Shown here piece by piece: positions 17,578 through 27,688 of a DNA stretch of 64,000 nucleotides. Numbering within the stretch: position 1 is the first letter of the stretch; each line of letters starts with the position of its first letter. A program made the position numbers and the translations under genes. Origin of the DNA: DASQPR01 sp963797605 (GTDB taxonomy: Bacteria > Actinomycetota > Actinomycetes > Mycobacteriales > Micromonosporaceae); assembly GCA_963797605.1 (NCBI GenBank), contig CAWCPX010000015.1:1-64000 (forward strand), written 5' to 3'. The notes under the pieces were generated by a model that saw only the letters and a program-made list of their open reading frames with translations, ran no database searches and had not been told where the DNA came from.

Positions 17578-18548
17578 TTAACGGAACCATCCCAGCGCGG
17601 CCGTGCGAGCCGACATGAATCCGACAACCACGTCCTGATGGAGATTCCAGGGATCGCGGGACACCCGCATGCCCAGTGCCTCGAAGTGAACTCGCGCCGC
17701 CGTCTTGTCACCGGCGAGGGTCCACGCCATCGCGAAGACATTGTGTGCCCAGACCCATCCGTGCCGCTCCCCGAACGCGGGATGCCCCACCGACCGGCTC
17801 GCCGCGTTCCGCAGCCGCTCCAGCACCGTCTCCTGCTGGAAATAGTCGTCTCGGTAGGCCGGGCCGAGCGCCGACCACTCCCGCAGATGGGCGTCCGCGA
17901 CCAGCACGCCCTGCAGACCGCCATAGGGGGCGTCACCCAGACAATCAAGCGCGAACTCATGGATTTCGGCGTACGTCAGATCCTCATCACGCGTCATCGC
18001 CCGCAGCATCAGATGTGCTGGGCGTAGACCGGATTCGGACGCGCCTTGCGAGCCGCGTCGTAAAGGGGTGACACCTCCGCCAGGTTGCAGCCGAGCCATG
18101 TGGCGGCCTCCAGCCGGAGCGTCGCCGCCACGACGTTCATCGGCTCCGCCGTCGTGACGTGTGCCAAGAGGCCTTCGGCGACGCAGAACTCCGTGCGCGC
18201 CTTCACCTGCTGCGATGTGGAGACCCGCCGTTGCCCCCGCGGCACGAGGGATTTCTGTCCGACCTTGATCATCCGGGCGCCGAGGAGCACGTGCAACCAG
18301 TGCGCGATGTCGGCGGTTTGAGTAGCGTCGCGCAGCAGGTCTTCGACGCCGTGCATCTCCGCGATCATGCGTACAGCAACGATCGCGTCACCATCGCGGT
18401 CGAGTTGCTCGAGGCATCCGACGACATCAAGCCACCGAGTCGCCAGCACGGCGTCGCGCAACGGCTTGAGATCCGGGTAGATATCAACAAGGGCGAACTG
18501 CGGCACGGGGAACAACCGACGAAACATGGGGCGCAGCCTACGGATCAT
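17578..18548 (-). CDS. Conserved hypothetical, possibly DUF4034-like, frameshifted
   Basis: Two reading frames make one protein: LYDAARKARPNPVYAQH runs directly into LMLRAMTRDEDLTYAEIHEF across a single shift near 18010. The result is about 320 mostly helical residues. The pattern of paired helices, HWLHVLLGARMIKVG and AHLMLRAMTRDED, with FALDCLGDAPYGGL, recalls DUF4034/TPR-like proteins of actinomycetes, but this is weak. No signal peptide, membrane segment or catalytic motif is visible. Start is uncertain (ATG at 18548 or 18524). It stands between the TPP enzyme and the PAP2 gene on the same strand. Confidence 0.5.
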
Positions 18549-18670
18549 GACGCCGCGCGGCTGCCTCGCTGCGGTCGGCCATGATCCCGAAGGCATTGTG
18601 GGGTGGGAACACCGTTAACCGTTCCGGATCATGCGATTTCAAAGAACACGGAACGCCCCGAGATGCGAAA

Positions 18671-19792
18671 CTAACCGACGTTCGCCGTTTCTTTCACCGC
18701 TTTCCGCGGCCGCGGCACCACTCTCGCCGCTCGATCGTCGCGACGCCGCCCGTACCACCAGATGTTGATCTTGGGGGCGGTGTAGAGCGCGACCGCGCCG
18801 ACGACGAAGCCGGCGAGCACGTCCGTCGCGTAGTGCACGCGGAGGTACATCGTGGAGAGATAGAGCCCGAGCGCGATCGGCAGGTAGCCCCAGAAGAGCT
18901 TGCGCGCGTCGCGCCACATCATGCCGAGCACGACCGTGGTCATCGCCGTGTGCAGGCTCGGGAACGCGTCGCGCGCCGAGCCCTTGAGCTTGGAGATGAT
19001 GTCGAGGATGCCGCCGTGGCCCCAGCCCGGCAGCGGGTGCGGGTAGAGCGCGTGCTGGTAAACGTAGGGGCCGACGGCCGGCAGCAGCAGGTAGCCGCTG
19101 AAACCGATGAACGCGGTGACCGTGATCGCGAGCGCGAAGTCGTGGAACTGGCGGAAACGACCCCGCAGGTATTGGTAACCGGCATAGGCCGGCGACGCGC
19201 CCGCGTAACTCAGGTAGCAGTAGGTCAGGATGTGCGTCATCACCGACGAGCCGATGTGTGCGTCGAGCCAGACACCCACGTCGACGTGGAACAGCGCGTG
19301 GTCGGACGCGACGAGCAGGTGGTCTTCCACGTGTGGGCGCAGCACCGGCGTCAGATCGTGCAGCGCCTCGTAGAGCGCGAGCGTGGCGAAGAGCGGCCCG
19401 AACTCGCGCGTCCCGCGAGCGGCTAGTCGCAGGCCGGCCGCGACCCGACCACGATCGAGACCCAAAACCGTCACATGGGTACGCGTCGCGCGGAGGTAGC
19501 CTCGGATGAAAATCAGCAGCGCGACGCCGAACACGATTCCGATGAACCGCAGGCCACCGAGGAACAGACGGTGGTCGACGATGCCGAACTCACCCGTGAC
19601 GGCAACCGTGACAATCAGGGCAACCGCGAAGATGCCGAAGAGGCATTCCTCCGGCCGGACGGTGCGCACGAGCGTGGTCGGGGCAAGAGTGAAGCGACCC
19701 GCCGGTCTCGGGGGTGGGACGTCGCCGGAAGAGCGATCTGCCTCATCTGCCCCGACGCGCGGGATCGCCGTCGTCGGTACCGTGACTACCAC
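18671..19792 (-). CDS. PAP2-superfamily membrane phosphatase
   Basis: A 373-residue polytopic membrane protein. After two N-terminal helices (FGIFAVALIVTVAV, FIGIVFGVALLIFI), the core helices carry the PAP2/AUR1-type motifs PAVGPYVYQ, AFPSLHTAMTT and YLRVHYATDVLAG. The two His residues in the last two motifs form the catalytic pair that hydrolyses lipid phosphates or transfers phosphoheads. The wording resembles actinobacterial inositol phosphosphingolipid-synthase-like members. It is followed by a Lys/Arg-rich cytosolic tail. Substrate unknown. Confidence 0.85.
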   Translation of the reverse strand: MVVTVPTTAIPRVGADEADRSSGDVPPPRPAGRFTLAPTTLVRTVRPEECLFGIFAVALIVTVAVTGEFGIVDHRLFLGGLRFIGIVFGVALLIFIRGYLRATRTHVTVLGLDRGRVAAGLRLAARGTREFGPLFATLALYEALHDLTPVLRPHVEDHLLVASDHALFHVDVGVWLDAHIGSSVMTHILTYCYLSYAGASPAYAGYQYLRGRFRQFHDFALAITVTAFIGFSGYLLLPAVGPYVYQHALYPHPLPGWGHGGILDIISKLKGSARDAFPSLHTAMTTVVLGMMWRDARKLFWGYLPIALGLYLSTMYLRVHYATDVLAGFVVGAVALYTAPKINIWWYGRRRDDRAARVVPRPRKAVKETANVG

Positions 19793-19964
19793 GCGCGCGA
19801 TGCTACCGACTCAGCGCAATCACAGGTGGCCGAAACCCATTTCACGACCGGTTGCTATCAGGTCGTTACCCGAAAACCAACTGTCCACCCGCTGTTCGGC
19901 CATTTTCCGAGACGTGCGAAGGCCCCCATCGATCTACGACAGAGGCCTTCACGACACCCGTTCG

Positions 19965-21909
19965 TTACTTCGCAGTGCGTTCCGCTGCCGTGAGGACGGC
20001 GCCGATCGGTGTACCGCGACCGGTCACGTCGTCGAACCCGAACGATGTTCCGAGCGACGAATCGTGGTCGAACGTCGTCAGCGATCCGCCCGTCGGCGAT
20101 GAGACCGCGATCTGATCCCGGCTCGGCTTGATGTCCCGGAAAGCCTGCGCGGGCAAGGAGTAGAGCAGCGGGTTCGCGAAGCCGATCGCGGTCGTGCGGC
20201 CTGTGCTCGCGATCGCCTGCACTCCGGCGATGAGTGGGCAGGCCAGGCTCGTGCCACCGATCGTGCCGAGCGTGAACGTGCCGTCGATCGTCTCTCCGAA
20301 CAGGAACCCCGTGTACGGGTCGGCGACGGCGGCGAGATCCGGCACGACGCGCGCGGCCGGGTTCCCGTAGCGCTTCGACAGTGCGACCGGCACGATCCCC
20401 CGCTGGTAGGCCGGCTGCGCGAAGACCGTGCTCGTGCCACCGCCGGCTCCGAAGATGAACCCACCCGGCAGCGTTTCGGTGTACTCCGCTGGTTTGCCCG
20501 AGAAGTCCACGACGTCGTGTGCCGACCCCCAACCGGTCTCGAATTTGTTGGCGCCCCCCGACGTGAGCGCGAGGCTGGTGCCGCCGACGCCGGTGACCAT
20601 CGGGTCCGACGCGGGGAAGTCGGGCTGCGCCGACGTGGTGTTGCCGATCGTCACCTCGTCGCCGGCGTCTCCGGACGAGAAGTAGATCCCGATGCCCTCT
20701 GCGGCAGCCTGCGTGAACAGCGATTCGTCGAGCTTCATTTCGGCCGCCGGTACGTCTTCGCCGACGTACCCGTATGAGTTGCTGACGATGTCGGCGCTGT
20801 GATGCTGCACGACGTAGTTCAGCGCCGTGTCGAGGCCGGTGTCGCAGTTGCCGGCGCCGAAGTAGTCGGACCATCGCACCCGGAGCCATGCTGTGCAGCG
20901 CCTCGACGTCGAGCGTCTGCTCGTCGTGCCATCCGGCCGCGTCGCACTCCTTCTGCATCGTGAACGGCGGGAAGGTCTTCTGCGTGAACTGGTTCTTCGC
21001 GAACGTCGGTTCACCGGTCGCCTTCGCGTACGCGTTCGCGTCGGCGAGGATCGTCGGGGACGCGTACGCGTCGAGGATCGCCACCGTGACACCGTGGCCG
21101 TCGATGCCACTGCGCACCGTGCCGGTCAACCCGTACGCGCTTCGCAACTGCCTCGGGGTGTAGCCGCAGTTGAAGGTCGGGAACCTCGTCTTCCCGTACG
21201 CCTCCGGCACTGTCTGCGTGTGCTGCCCCCAGTAATCGGAGCACTCGGACGGCTTCGGCGGCTTCGCTGGGTGTCCAGCGGCCTGACTCGCGTGCGCGTG
21301 GTCTTGCACGATCCGGCGGCTGTACGGGTGCCGCAGCAGCCCGCTGTCGTCGAGACCCGTAACCGTCAGCACGTCCGGCGCGATGGCCCTCGGCACCGAC
21401 ATCGTGGTCGCGGGCGCGTGCAGCTGGGTGCCGCGCCACGTGTAGTCCCGGACCGTGGTGGCGAACGCCTTGTCGAGCTGCGCGACCGAACCCGTGGCCT
21501 CGATCCACCGGTTTCCATCGGCCACGGCACCTACGGAGAGCCCGCTCGCGGTCAGGAACGCGCGGACGTGCGACACCGAGGCCGCGGTTGGCGCGTACGC
21601 CGCGTCGAACTGTGCCGGAGTCAGATAGTGGCCGTAGCTCTTGCTCACGGGATCGGCGACAGCGAGCGCCAATGCCTGCGCGGACGCGGCGTCGCGCAGC
21701 GCGAGACCGACGTTGATCGTGATGCGCTCGCCCGGCGCCGTGTCACCGGTCGCGTGCGCCGGCTGGGCCCAAGCCGGCACTGTGCCGGGCAGGCTGACGC
21801 GCGGACTCGGTGCGCTTGGCGCCGACGCCACGGCCGCGGTGCTGATCAGTAGCGCGCCGAACCCGATGACGGCGGCAGCGGTGACTCGTCGATATCTGTG
21901 AGATCGCAT
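19965..21909 (-). CDS. Secreted S53 sedolisin (kumamolisin-type) protease, frameshifted
   Basis: A signal peptide (RRVTAAAVIGFGALLIS) is followed by a long pro-kumamolisin activation domain (SYGHYLTPAQFDAAYAP at about residues 105-120). The catalytic domain shows the Glu and Asp of the S53 triad in DEQTLDVEALHSMAP, the oxyanion Asp in FSSGDAGDE and the nucleophile in IGGTSLACPLIAG. Such enzymes are acid-active serine-carboxyl endopeptidases. The frame shifts near 20870 (APGAMVR to WSDYFGAGNCDTG). About 650 residues. Start chosen at ATG 21909 for the signal peptide; an upstream in-frame start lies at 21951. Confidence 0.88.
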
Positions 21910-21980
21910 TTTTCTCCCGGCCAAAGCCTGATGTGGATTAGATGCGATCAAATAGCTATATATCGGTCAAGTCAACGACA

Positions 21981-23351
21981 TCAGCATTCGATGACGTTGA
22001 CGGCGAGTCCGCCGCGCGAGGTCTCCTTGTACTTCACTTTCATGTCCGCGCCGGTCTCGCGCATCGTCTTGATGACCTTGTCGAGCGACACGTAATGGTC
22101 GCCGTCGCCACGCAGTGCCAGACGCGACGCCGTGATGGCCTTGATGGACGCGACCGCGTTGCGCTCGATACACGGGATCTGCACGAGCCCACCGACCGGA
22201 TCGCAGGTCAGCCCGAGGTTGTGCTCCATCGCGATCTCGGCTGCGTTTCCACCTGGCGCGGCGTGCCACCCAGCACCTCGGTCAGCCCGGCGGCCGCCAT
22301 CGAGCACGCGGAGCCGACCTCGCCCTGGCAACCGACCTCGGCTCCAGAAATCGAGGCGTTTTCCTTGAAAAGAACGCCGATCGCCGCCGACGTGAGCAGG
22401 AATCGCACGACACCGTCGGCGTTCGCGCCCGGGACGAACCGGGTGTAATAGTGCAGCACGGCCGGGATGATGCCGGCGGCGCCATTGGTCGGCGCCGTCA
22501 CCACGCGGCCACCGGCAGCATTTTCCTCGTTGACCGCGAGCGCGAAGAGGGTCACCCAGTCCATCACTTTGAGCGGGTCGACGTCATAGTGCTCGGCGCT
22601 CAGCGTGCGACTGAGTTCGGCGGCCCGGCGACGCACTTTGAGACCACCGGGCAGCACGCCGTCGGTCGCCGCAACCCAGCGCGACGCAGTCCTGCATGAC
22701 CTGCCAGATGTGCAGCAACTCGCGGCGGATGTCGGCTTCTGCTCGCCACGAGCGCTCGTTGGCCAGCATGATGCCGGAGATGGCAAGGCCCGCACCCTCC
22801 GCCTGGGCCAGCAGCTCGCCACTGGTGCGGAAAGGGTAGGCCACCGGAGTGTCGTCGGCCTTGATGCGATCGGCTCCGGTCGCCGTCTCGTCGACAACGA
22901 AGCCGCCGCCGACCGAGTAATAGGTGCGCTGCCGCAGCTCGGTGCCATCGGCCGCGAACGCGGTGAAGGTCATGCCATTGGGGTGGAACGGTAGCGATCG
23001 ACGGCGGTGCAGAATCAGGTCACGGCCGGGCTCGAACTCGATGTCGTGGCTCCCGAGGACCGACAGCTCGGCCCGTGACTTGATCGTCGCGACGCGATCG
23101 GTGGTGGTCGCCGTGTCGACGGTCTCCGGATCCTCGCCGGCAAGCCCGAGCATGACCGCTTTGTCGCTGCCGTGGCCACGTCCGGTGGCGCCGAGCGACC
23201 CGAAGAGTTCGGCCAGGACGCGCGTGGTGCCCAGGAGCAGGCCGTCGGCTTTGAGGCCCTCGGCGAACGTGCGAGCTGCCCGCATCGGCCCGACGGTGTG
23301 CGAGCTCGACGGCCCGATGCCGATGCTGAACAGGTCAAAGGTGCTGATCAA
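21981..23351 (-). CDS. sdaA: L-serine dehydratase, single-chain [4Fe-4S] type, frameshifted
   Basis: Converts L-serine to pyruvate and ammonia. The beta part comes first (FSIGIGPSSSHTVGPM, HGSDKAVMLGLAG), then the alpha part with the iron-sulfur Cys residues in EVGCQGEVGSACSMAAAG and GLTCDPVGGLVQIPCIERN. Both parts are on one chain, as in other actinobacteria. The frame shifts near 22680 and again near 22245, each inside conserved sequence. About 455 residues. The start is a TTG at 23351. No partner gene is nearby. Confidence 0.9.
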
Positions 23352-23438
23352 GAGGTCTCCCGGCCGGCGTCACGTCGCTGTGCTCCGCTGGTCAGCCTAT
23401 CTCGCCACGTGAGACGGCCCCCGGCTGCCGTCAGACCG

Positions 23439-23477
23439 GACGCCCGGATCTCCCATGACATCGAAGATCCGGGCGTC
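23439..23477 (-). terminator. Hairpin downstream of the DUF4230 gene
   Basis: A perfect 13-base stem, GACGCCCGGATCT (23439-23451) with 23465-23477, and a 13-base loop. It lies 11 bases after the DUF4230 stop on the minus strand. There is no T-run, which is common for actinobacterial terminators. Confidence 0.6.
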
Positions 23478-23487
23478 TCGGAGAGCC

Positions 23488-24372
23488 CTACTGTGAGGCC
23501 GCGAAATTGACCGTGATCGTGACGAATCCGAGGGATCGCAGCAGCCCGGTCAGCATCGCCCGGGTGTTCGTCTGGGCCCGATCCGCGAGCTGGCTGTCGA
23601 CCGCGGCCGCGGCGATCTTCTGCTGCGCGAAGAGATAGAGCTCCTGTTGTTTATTGGCGTCGCCGCCGAAGAGATCACCGATCTTGTTGATCAGACCGCT
23701 CTCGTCGGCATAGACATAGCTCCGGCTCAGATCGAGCGTCGGCTTGTCGAGCTCGGGTGCGGGGAGGTTGATCGTGACCGTCTTGCGGTCGGCCGACGTG
23801 ACTACGTCGCCCTTCGCCACGTTGCTGAAGTCGACGTAGGCGTTGACCGAGCCGGCGGCGACGAAGAGCGACCGCTGGCTGAAAATGATGTCCGGAATGA
23901 AGCTCTTGTCCTTCTGCACGTCGACGACGACCTGGAAGTTGCCGCTGGCCGCCTCGAACCGGGCAAGATCCTGGATCGAGAGCAGCAGCACCGGACCGCT
24001 GCGGTCGGTCGTCTTCGTCTTGAACGGGTTGGTCAGGCTCGGCCACTTGCCCAGCACCGTCGTGAGCAGCAACAACACGACGATGATGCCGGCGAGCGAA
24101 GCGAGCCAGAACCCGCGGCGGCCCCACTTCGCCACGCGCCGACCGACAAACCCGGGACGGCGCGAGGCACCGTCGTCATCGCCCGACGGACTGACCGGCA
24201 ACCGCACGGTCGAACTGGGAGTGGCCTGTGTGGGCACGGAGGACCCGGCCGGCCAGCCGGTGCCGGAATCGACTTCGGACACTGGCTGTGTCGGGTCTTG
24301 AGGTGACGTTGGCATGGTCGGTTGGGTCGGCTCAGGTGATTGAGTCGGCGAGGTTCCTGGGGGCGTCGACAT
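23488..24372 (-). CDS. DUF4230 membrane protein
   Basis: A 294-residue protein with a Pro/Thr/Ser-rich cytosolic N-terminus (about residues 1-75), a basic stretch, one membrane helix (LASLAGIIVVLLLLTTVLG, about 90-108) and an outer DUF4230 domain. The domain is recognised from LLLSIQDLARFEAASGNFQV and SLFVAAGSVNAYVDFSNV. DUF4230 proteins are widespread in actinobacteria and firmicutes and have no firmly assigned role. The gene is on its own, with a hairpin after the stop. Confidence 0.85.
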   Translation of the reverse strand: MSTPPGTSPTQSPEPTQPTMPTSPQDPTQPVSEVDSGTGWPAGSSVPTQATPSSTVRLPVSPSGDDDGASRRPGFVGRRVAKWGRRGFWLASLAGIIVVLLLLTTVLGKWPSLTNPFKTKTTDRSGPVLLLSIQDLARFEAASGNFQVVVDVQKDKSFIPDIIFSQRSLFVAAGSVNAYVDFSNVAKGDVVTSADRKTVTINLPAPELDKPTLDLSRSYVYADESGLINKIGDLFGGDANKQQELYLFAQQKIAAAAVDSQLADRAQTNTRAMLTGLLRSLGFVTITVNFAASQ

Positions 24373-24407
24373 ACGAACAACGGTACGGCCAACCTACGAC
24401 AGAAGCA

Positions 24408-25574
24408 TCACGAGAACGCAGAGACGCCCGTCAGTTGCTGGCCGACGATCAGCTGGTGCACCTCTGACGTGCCCTCATACGTGAGCACGCTTTCCAGATT
24501 GTTCGCGTGCCGCATCACCGGGTACTCACCGCTGATGCCGTTAGCGCCCAGAATCGTCCGGCACTGTCGTGCGATAGCGATCGATTCCCGGACATTGTTC
24601 AATTTGCCGACACTCACCTGCTCCGGCGTCAACCGGCCGGCGTCGGCCTGGCGACTGATGTGCAGCGCCAGCAGGTAACCCTTCTGCAGCTCCAGCGTCA
24701 TGTCGGCGAGCTTCGCCTGGGTGATCTGGAACGCGCCGATCGGCTTGCCGAACTGCTCGCGCGTCATCGAGTAGTCGATCGCCGTATGTAGACAGTCGCG
24801 CGCCGCGCCGATCGAACCCCACACGATGCCCAGGCGAGCCTCGGTCAGGCAGGACAGCGGCGCTTTCAGGCCACGGGCCTCGGGCAGCTTGGCACTGGCC
24901 GGAAGCCGCACGTCGTCGAGCGTGATCTCCCCGGTCACCGACGCGCGGAGGGACATCTTGTGGGTCACTTCACGAACCGAAACCCCAGGGCTGTCCATGG
25001 GTACGACGAAGCCGGTGATGCCCTCATCGATGCGCGCCCAGATGACGCCGACGTCTGCGATCGGGGCATTAGTGATCCACATCTTGCCGCCGGTGAGGAT
25101 CCAGTCATCGCCGTCACGCCGGGCGCGAGTGATCATCGAGGCCGGGTCGGAACCGTGGTCGGCCTCGGTCAGGCCGAAGCATCCGATCGCGTCGCCGGTC
25201 GCCATGCGCGGCAGCCACTCGGTCTTCTGCTCCTCGGAGCCGTATTTCCAGATGGCGAACATCGCGAGCGAACCCTGCACGCTGACGAGGCTGCGTACGC
25301 CCGAGTCGGCGGCTTCGAGTTCGAGGCAGGCCAAGCCGTAGGCGACCGACGTGGAGCCGGCGCAGCCGTAGCCGCGCAGGTGCATGCCGAGCAGACCGAT
25401 CTCGCCGAACGCCTTCGCGAGGTCACGGGCCGGCACGTAACCGTCTTCGTACCACTGGGCGACGAACGGGCGCACCCGATCGTCGACGACCTTGCGGACG
25501 ACGGCGCGGATCTGGAGTTCTTCGTCGGAATGCAGCAGATCAACGTTGATCAGATCGAGCGGAGCGCGATTCAT
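24408..25574 (-). CDS. Acyl-CoA dehydrogenase, glutaryl-CoA dehydrogenase type
   Basis: A full-length FAD acyl-CoA dehydrogenase of 388 residues. Landmarks are CFGLTEADHGSDPASM and KMWITNAPIADVGVIW (FAD and substrate contacts), MTREQFGKPIGAFQ, and the catalytic Glu in VLTYEGTSEVHQLIVG. The overall wording and the position of that Glu in TYEGT match glutaryl-CoA dehydrogenases, which oxidise and decarboxylate glutaryl-CoA in lysine and tryptophan breakdown. The ATG at 25574 overlaps the TGA of a coupled mini-ORF (25571-25645) and is preferred over an in-frame ATG at 25583 that lies inside it. Confidence 0.86.
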   Translation of the reverse strand: MNRAPLDLINVDLLHSDEELQIRAVVRKVVDDRVRPFVAQWYEDGYVPARDLAKAFGEIGLLGMHLRGYGCAGSTSVAYGLACLELEAADSGVRSLVSVQGSLAMFAIWKYGSEEQKTEWLPRMATGDAIGCFGLTEADHGSDPASMITRARRDGDDWILTGGKMWITNAPIADVGVIWARIDEGITGFVVPMDSPGVSVREVTHKMSLRASVTGEITLDDVRLPASAKLPEARGLKAPLSCLTEARLGIVWGSIGAARDCLHTAIDYSMTREQFGKPIGAFQITQAKLADMTLELQKGYLLALHISRQADAGRLTPEQVSVGKLNNVRESIAIARQCRTILGANGISGEYPVMRHANNLESVLTYEGTSEVHQLIVGQQLTGVSAFS

Positions 25575-25645
25575 CGAGCCCACACCTCGCTGCGCTCGGT
25601 GTCGTCTCTCAGCTGCAACATATTCGCTCCGACAAGCTCGCTCAT
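25571..25645 (-). CDS. Candidate 24-residue coupled mini-ORF (MSELVGAN...)
   Basis: The ATG overlaps the stop of the upstream conserved hypothetical gene (ATGA at 25642-25645), and the TGA overlaps the start of the acyl-CoA dehydrogenase. The peptide reads MSELVGANMLQLRDDTERSE plus four residues. The first codons are nearly identical at the DNA level to the mini-ORF at 12750-12818. The two share position and start sequence but not the rest. Translation as a coupling bridge is an inference. Confidence 0.5.
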   Translation of the reverse strand: MSELVGANMLQLRDDTERSEVWAR

Positions 25646-25974
25646 TCGCTTACGGTAGCTGTCCCCACCGCGGTTACCGGAACCGGAAGCCCCAGCACTC
25701 GGGCGTGGATCGTGGTGCGCTGCTGCAGAGCGGCCCGGAGCGCGCGGTGCAGGCCATCCTCCAGGTACATCACGCCCTCCCACTGCACAACGTGCGGGAA
25801 GAGGTCGCCGTAGAACGTCGAGTCTTCCGCGAGCAGCCGGTCGAGGCCCAGCTCACGCTTCGTGGTGACCATCTGGTCGAGCCGGACCGGTCGCGGCGGA
25901 ATCATCGACCACTGCTTGAGGGACAGCCCATGATCCGGGTACGGCCGACCGTCCGACACAGCCTTGAAGATCAC
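25642..25974 (-). CDS. Conserved actinobacterial hypothetical with DGLHR motif
   Basis: A 110-residue protein starting at GTG 25974 (VIFKAVSDGRPYPDHGL). The middle reads LLAEDSTFYGDLFPHV and the end YLEDGLHRALRAALQQR. I recognise it as a conserved protein of actinomycetes that some pipelines label a VapB-type antitoxin; I doubt that label, as no toxin gene is adjacent. The DGLHRALRAA segment resembles the DGxHR signature of the ParB/sulfiredoxin fold. No function is assigned. It heads a small cluster with the mini-ORF and the glutaryl-CoA-dehydrogenase-like gene, all overlapping. Confidence 0.65.
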   Translation of the reverse strand: MIFKAVSDGRPYPDHGLSLKQWSMIPPRPVRLDQMVTTKRELGLDRLLAEDSTFYGDLFPHVVQWEGVMYLEDGLHRALRAALQQRTTIHARVLGLPVPVTAVGTATVSE

Positions 25975-26094
25975 GCTGGTCGCTCCCCTCCCCTGGCATG
26001 CCGCGGGCGCGGCCTCCCAAGCCTAGCGACCCCGTGCCACTGCCCGTCGAGCAGAGTTGGCCCGCTATAACCGTGATATCCGATTGTTGCGTGA

Positions 26095-26734
26095 TTAGTC
26101 AGTCTCTGCAGCACCAGCGGGCACAGAATCGGCGGCACGCCAGCGGCCCCGGTGTACCACCTCGGCGATCTGCCGCCGGCCGCGTTTGAGCGAGGGCGAC
26201 TTGCGATCCGGAGCGGCGTAACCGATCGAGAGCGCGCCAATCGGTGTGTACTCCGCTGGGACGTCGAACGCGGCCCGATAGGTTCCCATTTTCGCCGGCG
26301 GAATTCCGAAGAAACACGTCGCCAACCCGCTGTCGACGGCACCGAGCATCATCATCAGGCTCGCCATGCCGGTGTCGATGTCCCAGTAGGGCACCGGCCA
26401 GCGGTTCTCGTCACGGTCGGTCCAGCCCTTGTCGGCGGCGGCGTACCGGTCGAGGTAGATGCTCTTGTTCGAGTGCGCGACCACGATCACCGGTGCCGTC
26501 GACATGCCGGCGAGCCAGCTGTCGGCGTGCTCCGTCGTCGGTGGTCGCCTGCCAGAACCGCTCCCGATCGGCGGGGTCGGTCAGAACCAGGTAGCCCCAG
26601 CCCTGCGAGAAGCCGGCGGACGGCGCCCGAATCGCGTATTCGAGGAGCTGATCGATCAACTCCGGCGGCACCGGCCGGTCGGCGTCGTAGGTGCGGACCA
26701 TCTTCCGACGACGTACCACATCGGCGAATTCCAT
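26095..26734 (-). CDS. Nitroreductase-family FMN protein, frameshifted
   Basis: The N-terminal part (MEFADVVRRRKMVRTY, LLEYAIRAPSAGFSQGW) and the C-terminal part (PYWDIDTGMASLMMML, LATCFFGIPPAKMG, PIGALSIGY) are in different frames joined near 26520-26540. Together they give about 210 residues with the FMN-contact RRRKMVRTY and APSAGFSQ motifs of the nitroreductase family. Such enzymes use NAD(P)H to reduce nitro groups, quinones or enones. The ATG is at 26734. The mutarotase gene starts upstream on the same strand but there is no overlap. Confidence 0.82.
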
Positions 26735-26761
26735 GGTTTTAATCTCTCCCCAGATCGCGCG

Positions 26762-27688
26762 TCACACGCCGACGGCGCGGATGCCCCAACTGCCCAGCCA
26801 GGTGTCGCCGGGCTGGATGGTCACGACGTCGCGCCCGGACCGGAACGCGTCGGGCGGGCAGGTCATCGGCTCGATCGCGACGGACCGGCGGTGCCGCTCG
26901 CCGTGCAGGGTGTCGCCGGTGAACGCCTGCCACCACGAGAACGCGCCATCGGCCCACAACTCGCGCCCGCGCGACCCGTCGGCCGTGGAAAGCCGGGCCG
27001 TGGTGACGCCGTGGCTGTCGTGGTCGACATCACCGAAGGCGGAGTCGAGCTGCGCTTCGCCGAGCCGGCGCGCCTCGGTGTAGTCGAACGGGCCGCCGGC
27101 CACCTTCGCCGCACCCATCGGCAGCAGCCGGGAGTCGGTCAGCAGGCGGCTGTGCGCGGGCAGCTCGAGGCGGAGATCATCGACCGGGACGCCGGAGATC
27201 ATCAGGTAGGGGTGGGTGCCGAGGCCGAAGGGGCACGGCTCGGTCGAGTTGTTAAGCGCGGAGTGGTCGGCTCGGAGACCGTCGGGCCCGATCGACCATG
27301 TGGTCTCGAGGTGCAGCGCCCACGGGTAACCCGGCTGTGGCGGCAGATCGCACGCGAGCGTGACCCGGTCGGCGGTGACGTCGACGGGCTGCCAGCGAAG
27401 CCAGTGCACGAGGCCGTGAATCGCGTTGTGCGACGCCGGCTCGGTCAACGCGAGCTGCCGTGCCTCGCCGCCGAACGTGTAACGGCCGTCACGGATCCGG
27501 TTGGGCCACGGAGCGAGCACCTGGCCCGCGCCACCGGGCGATATCTCGTCGAGTTCGTAGCCGTCGATGACCGGCTCGCCACCGATCGTGTAGCTGCGCA
27601 GTCCGCCGCCGACCTCGACCACGGTCGCGCGATGCTCGCCCGAGGTGATCTCCCACTGGGCGCCCGAGGGCGAACTGATCTCTCGCAT
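26762..27688 (-). CDS. Aldose 1-epimerase (galactose mutarotase family)
   Basis: A 308-residue beta-sandwich enzyme that interconverts alpha and beta aldoses. Landmarks are VLAPWPNRIRDGRYTFGG (substrate Arg region), the catalytic His in NAIHGLVHWLRW and GLGTHPYLMI with the second His, and a C-terminal AIEPMTCPPDAF region with the catalytic Glu. The ATG is at 27688. The frame reads on from the upstream MFS gene only because of a base error near 27800, so this is not a fusion protein. The gene probably forms a cluster with the MFS transporter and pdxH, both upstream. Confidence 0.86.
   Translation of the reverse strand: MREISSPSGAQWEITSGEHRATVVEVGGGLRSYTIGGEPVIDGYELDEISPGGAGQVLAPWPNRIRDGRYTFGGEARQLALTEPASHNAIHGLVHWLRWQPVDVTADRVTLACDLPPQPGYPWALHLETTWSIGPDGLRADHSALNNSTEPCPFGLGTHPYLMISGVPVDDLRLELPAHSRLLTDSRLLPMGAAKVAGGPFDYTEARRLGEAQLDSAFGDVDHDSHGVTTARLSTADGSRGRELWADGAFSWWQAFTGDTLHGERHRRSVAIEPMTCPPDAFRSGRDVVTIQPGDTWLGSWGIRAVGV

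Noticed and set aside
17573..17586. A perfect palindrome TTCCGTTAACGGAA at the end of the DUF4034-like gene.
   Set aside because: It spans the stop codon, has no loop and no second copy; operator or terminator function cannot be supported.
25642..25974. A toxin-antitoxin module.
   Set aside because: No toxin-like gene is next to it and the neighbours are metabolic.
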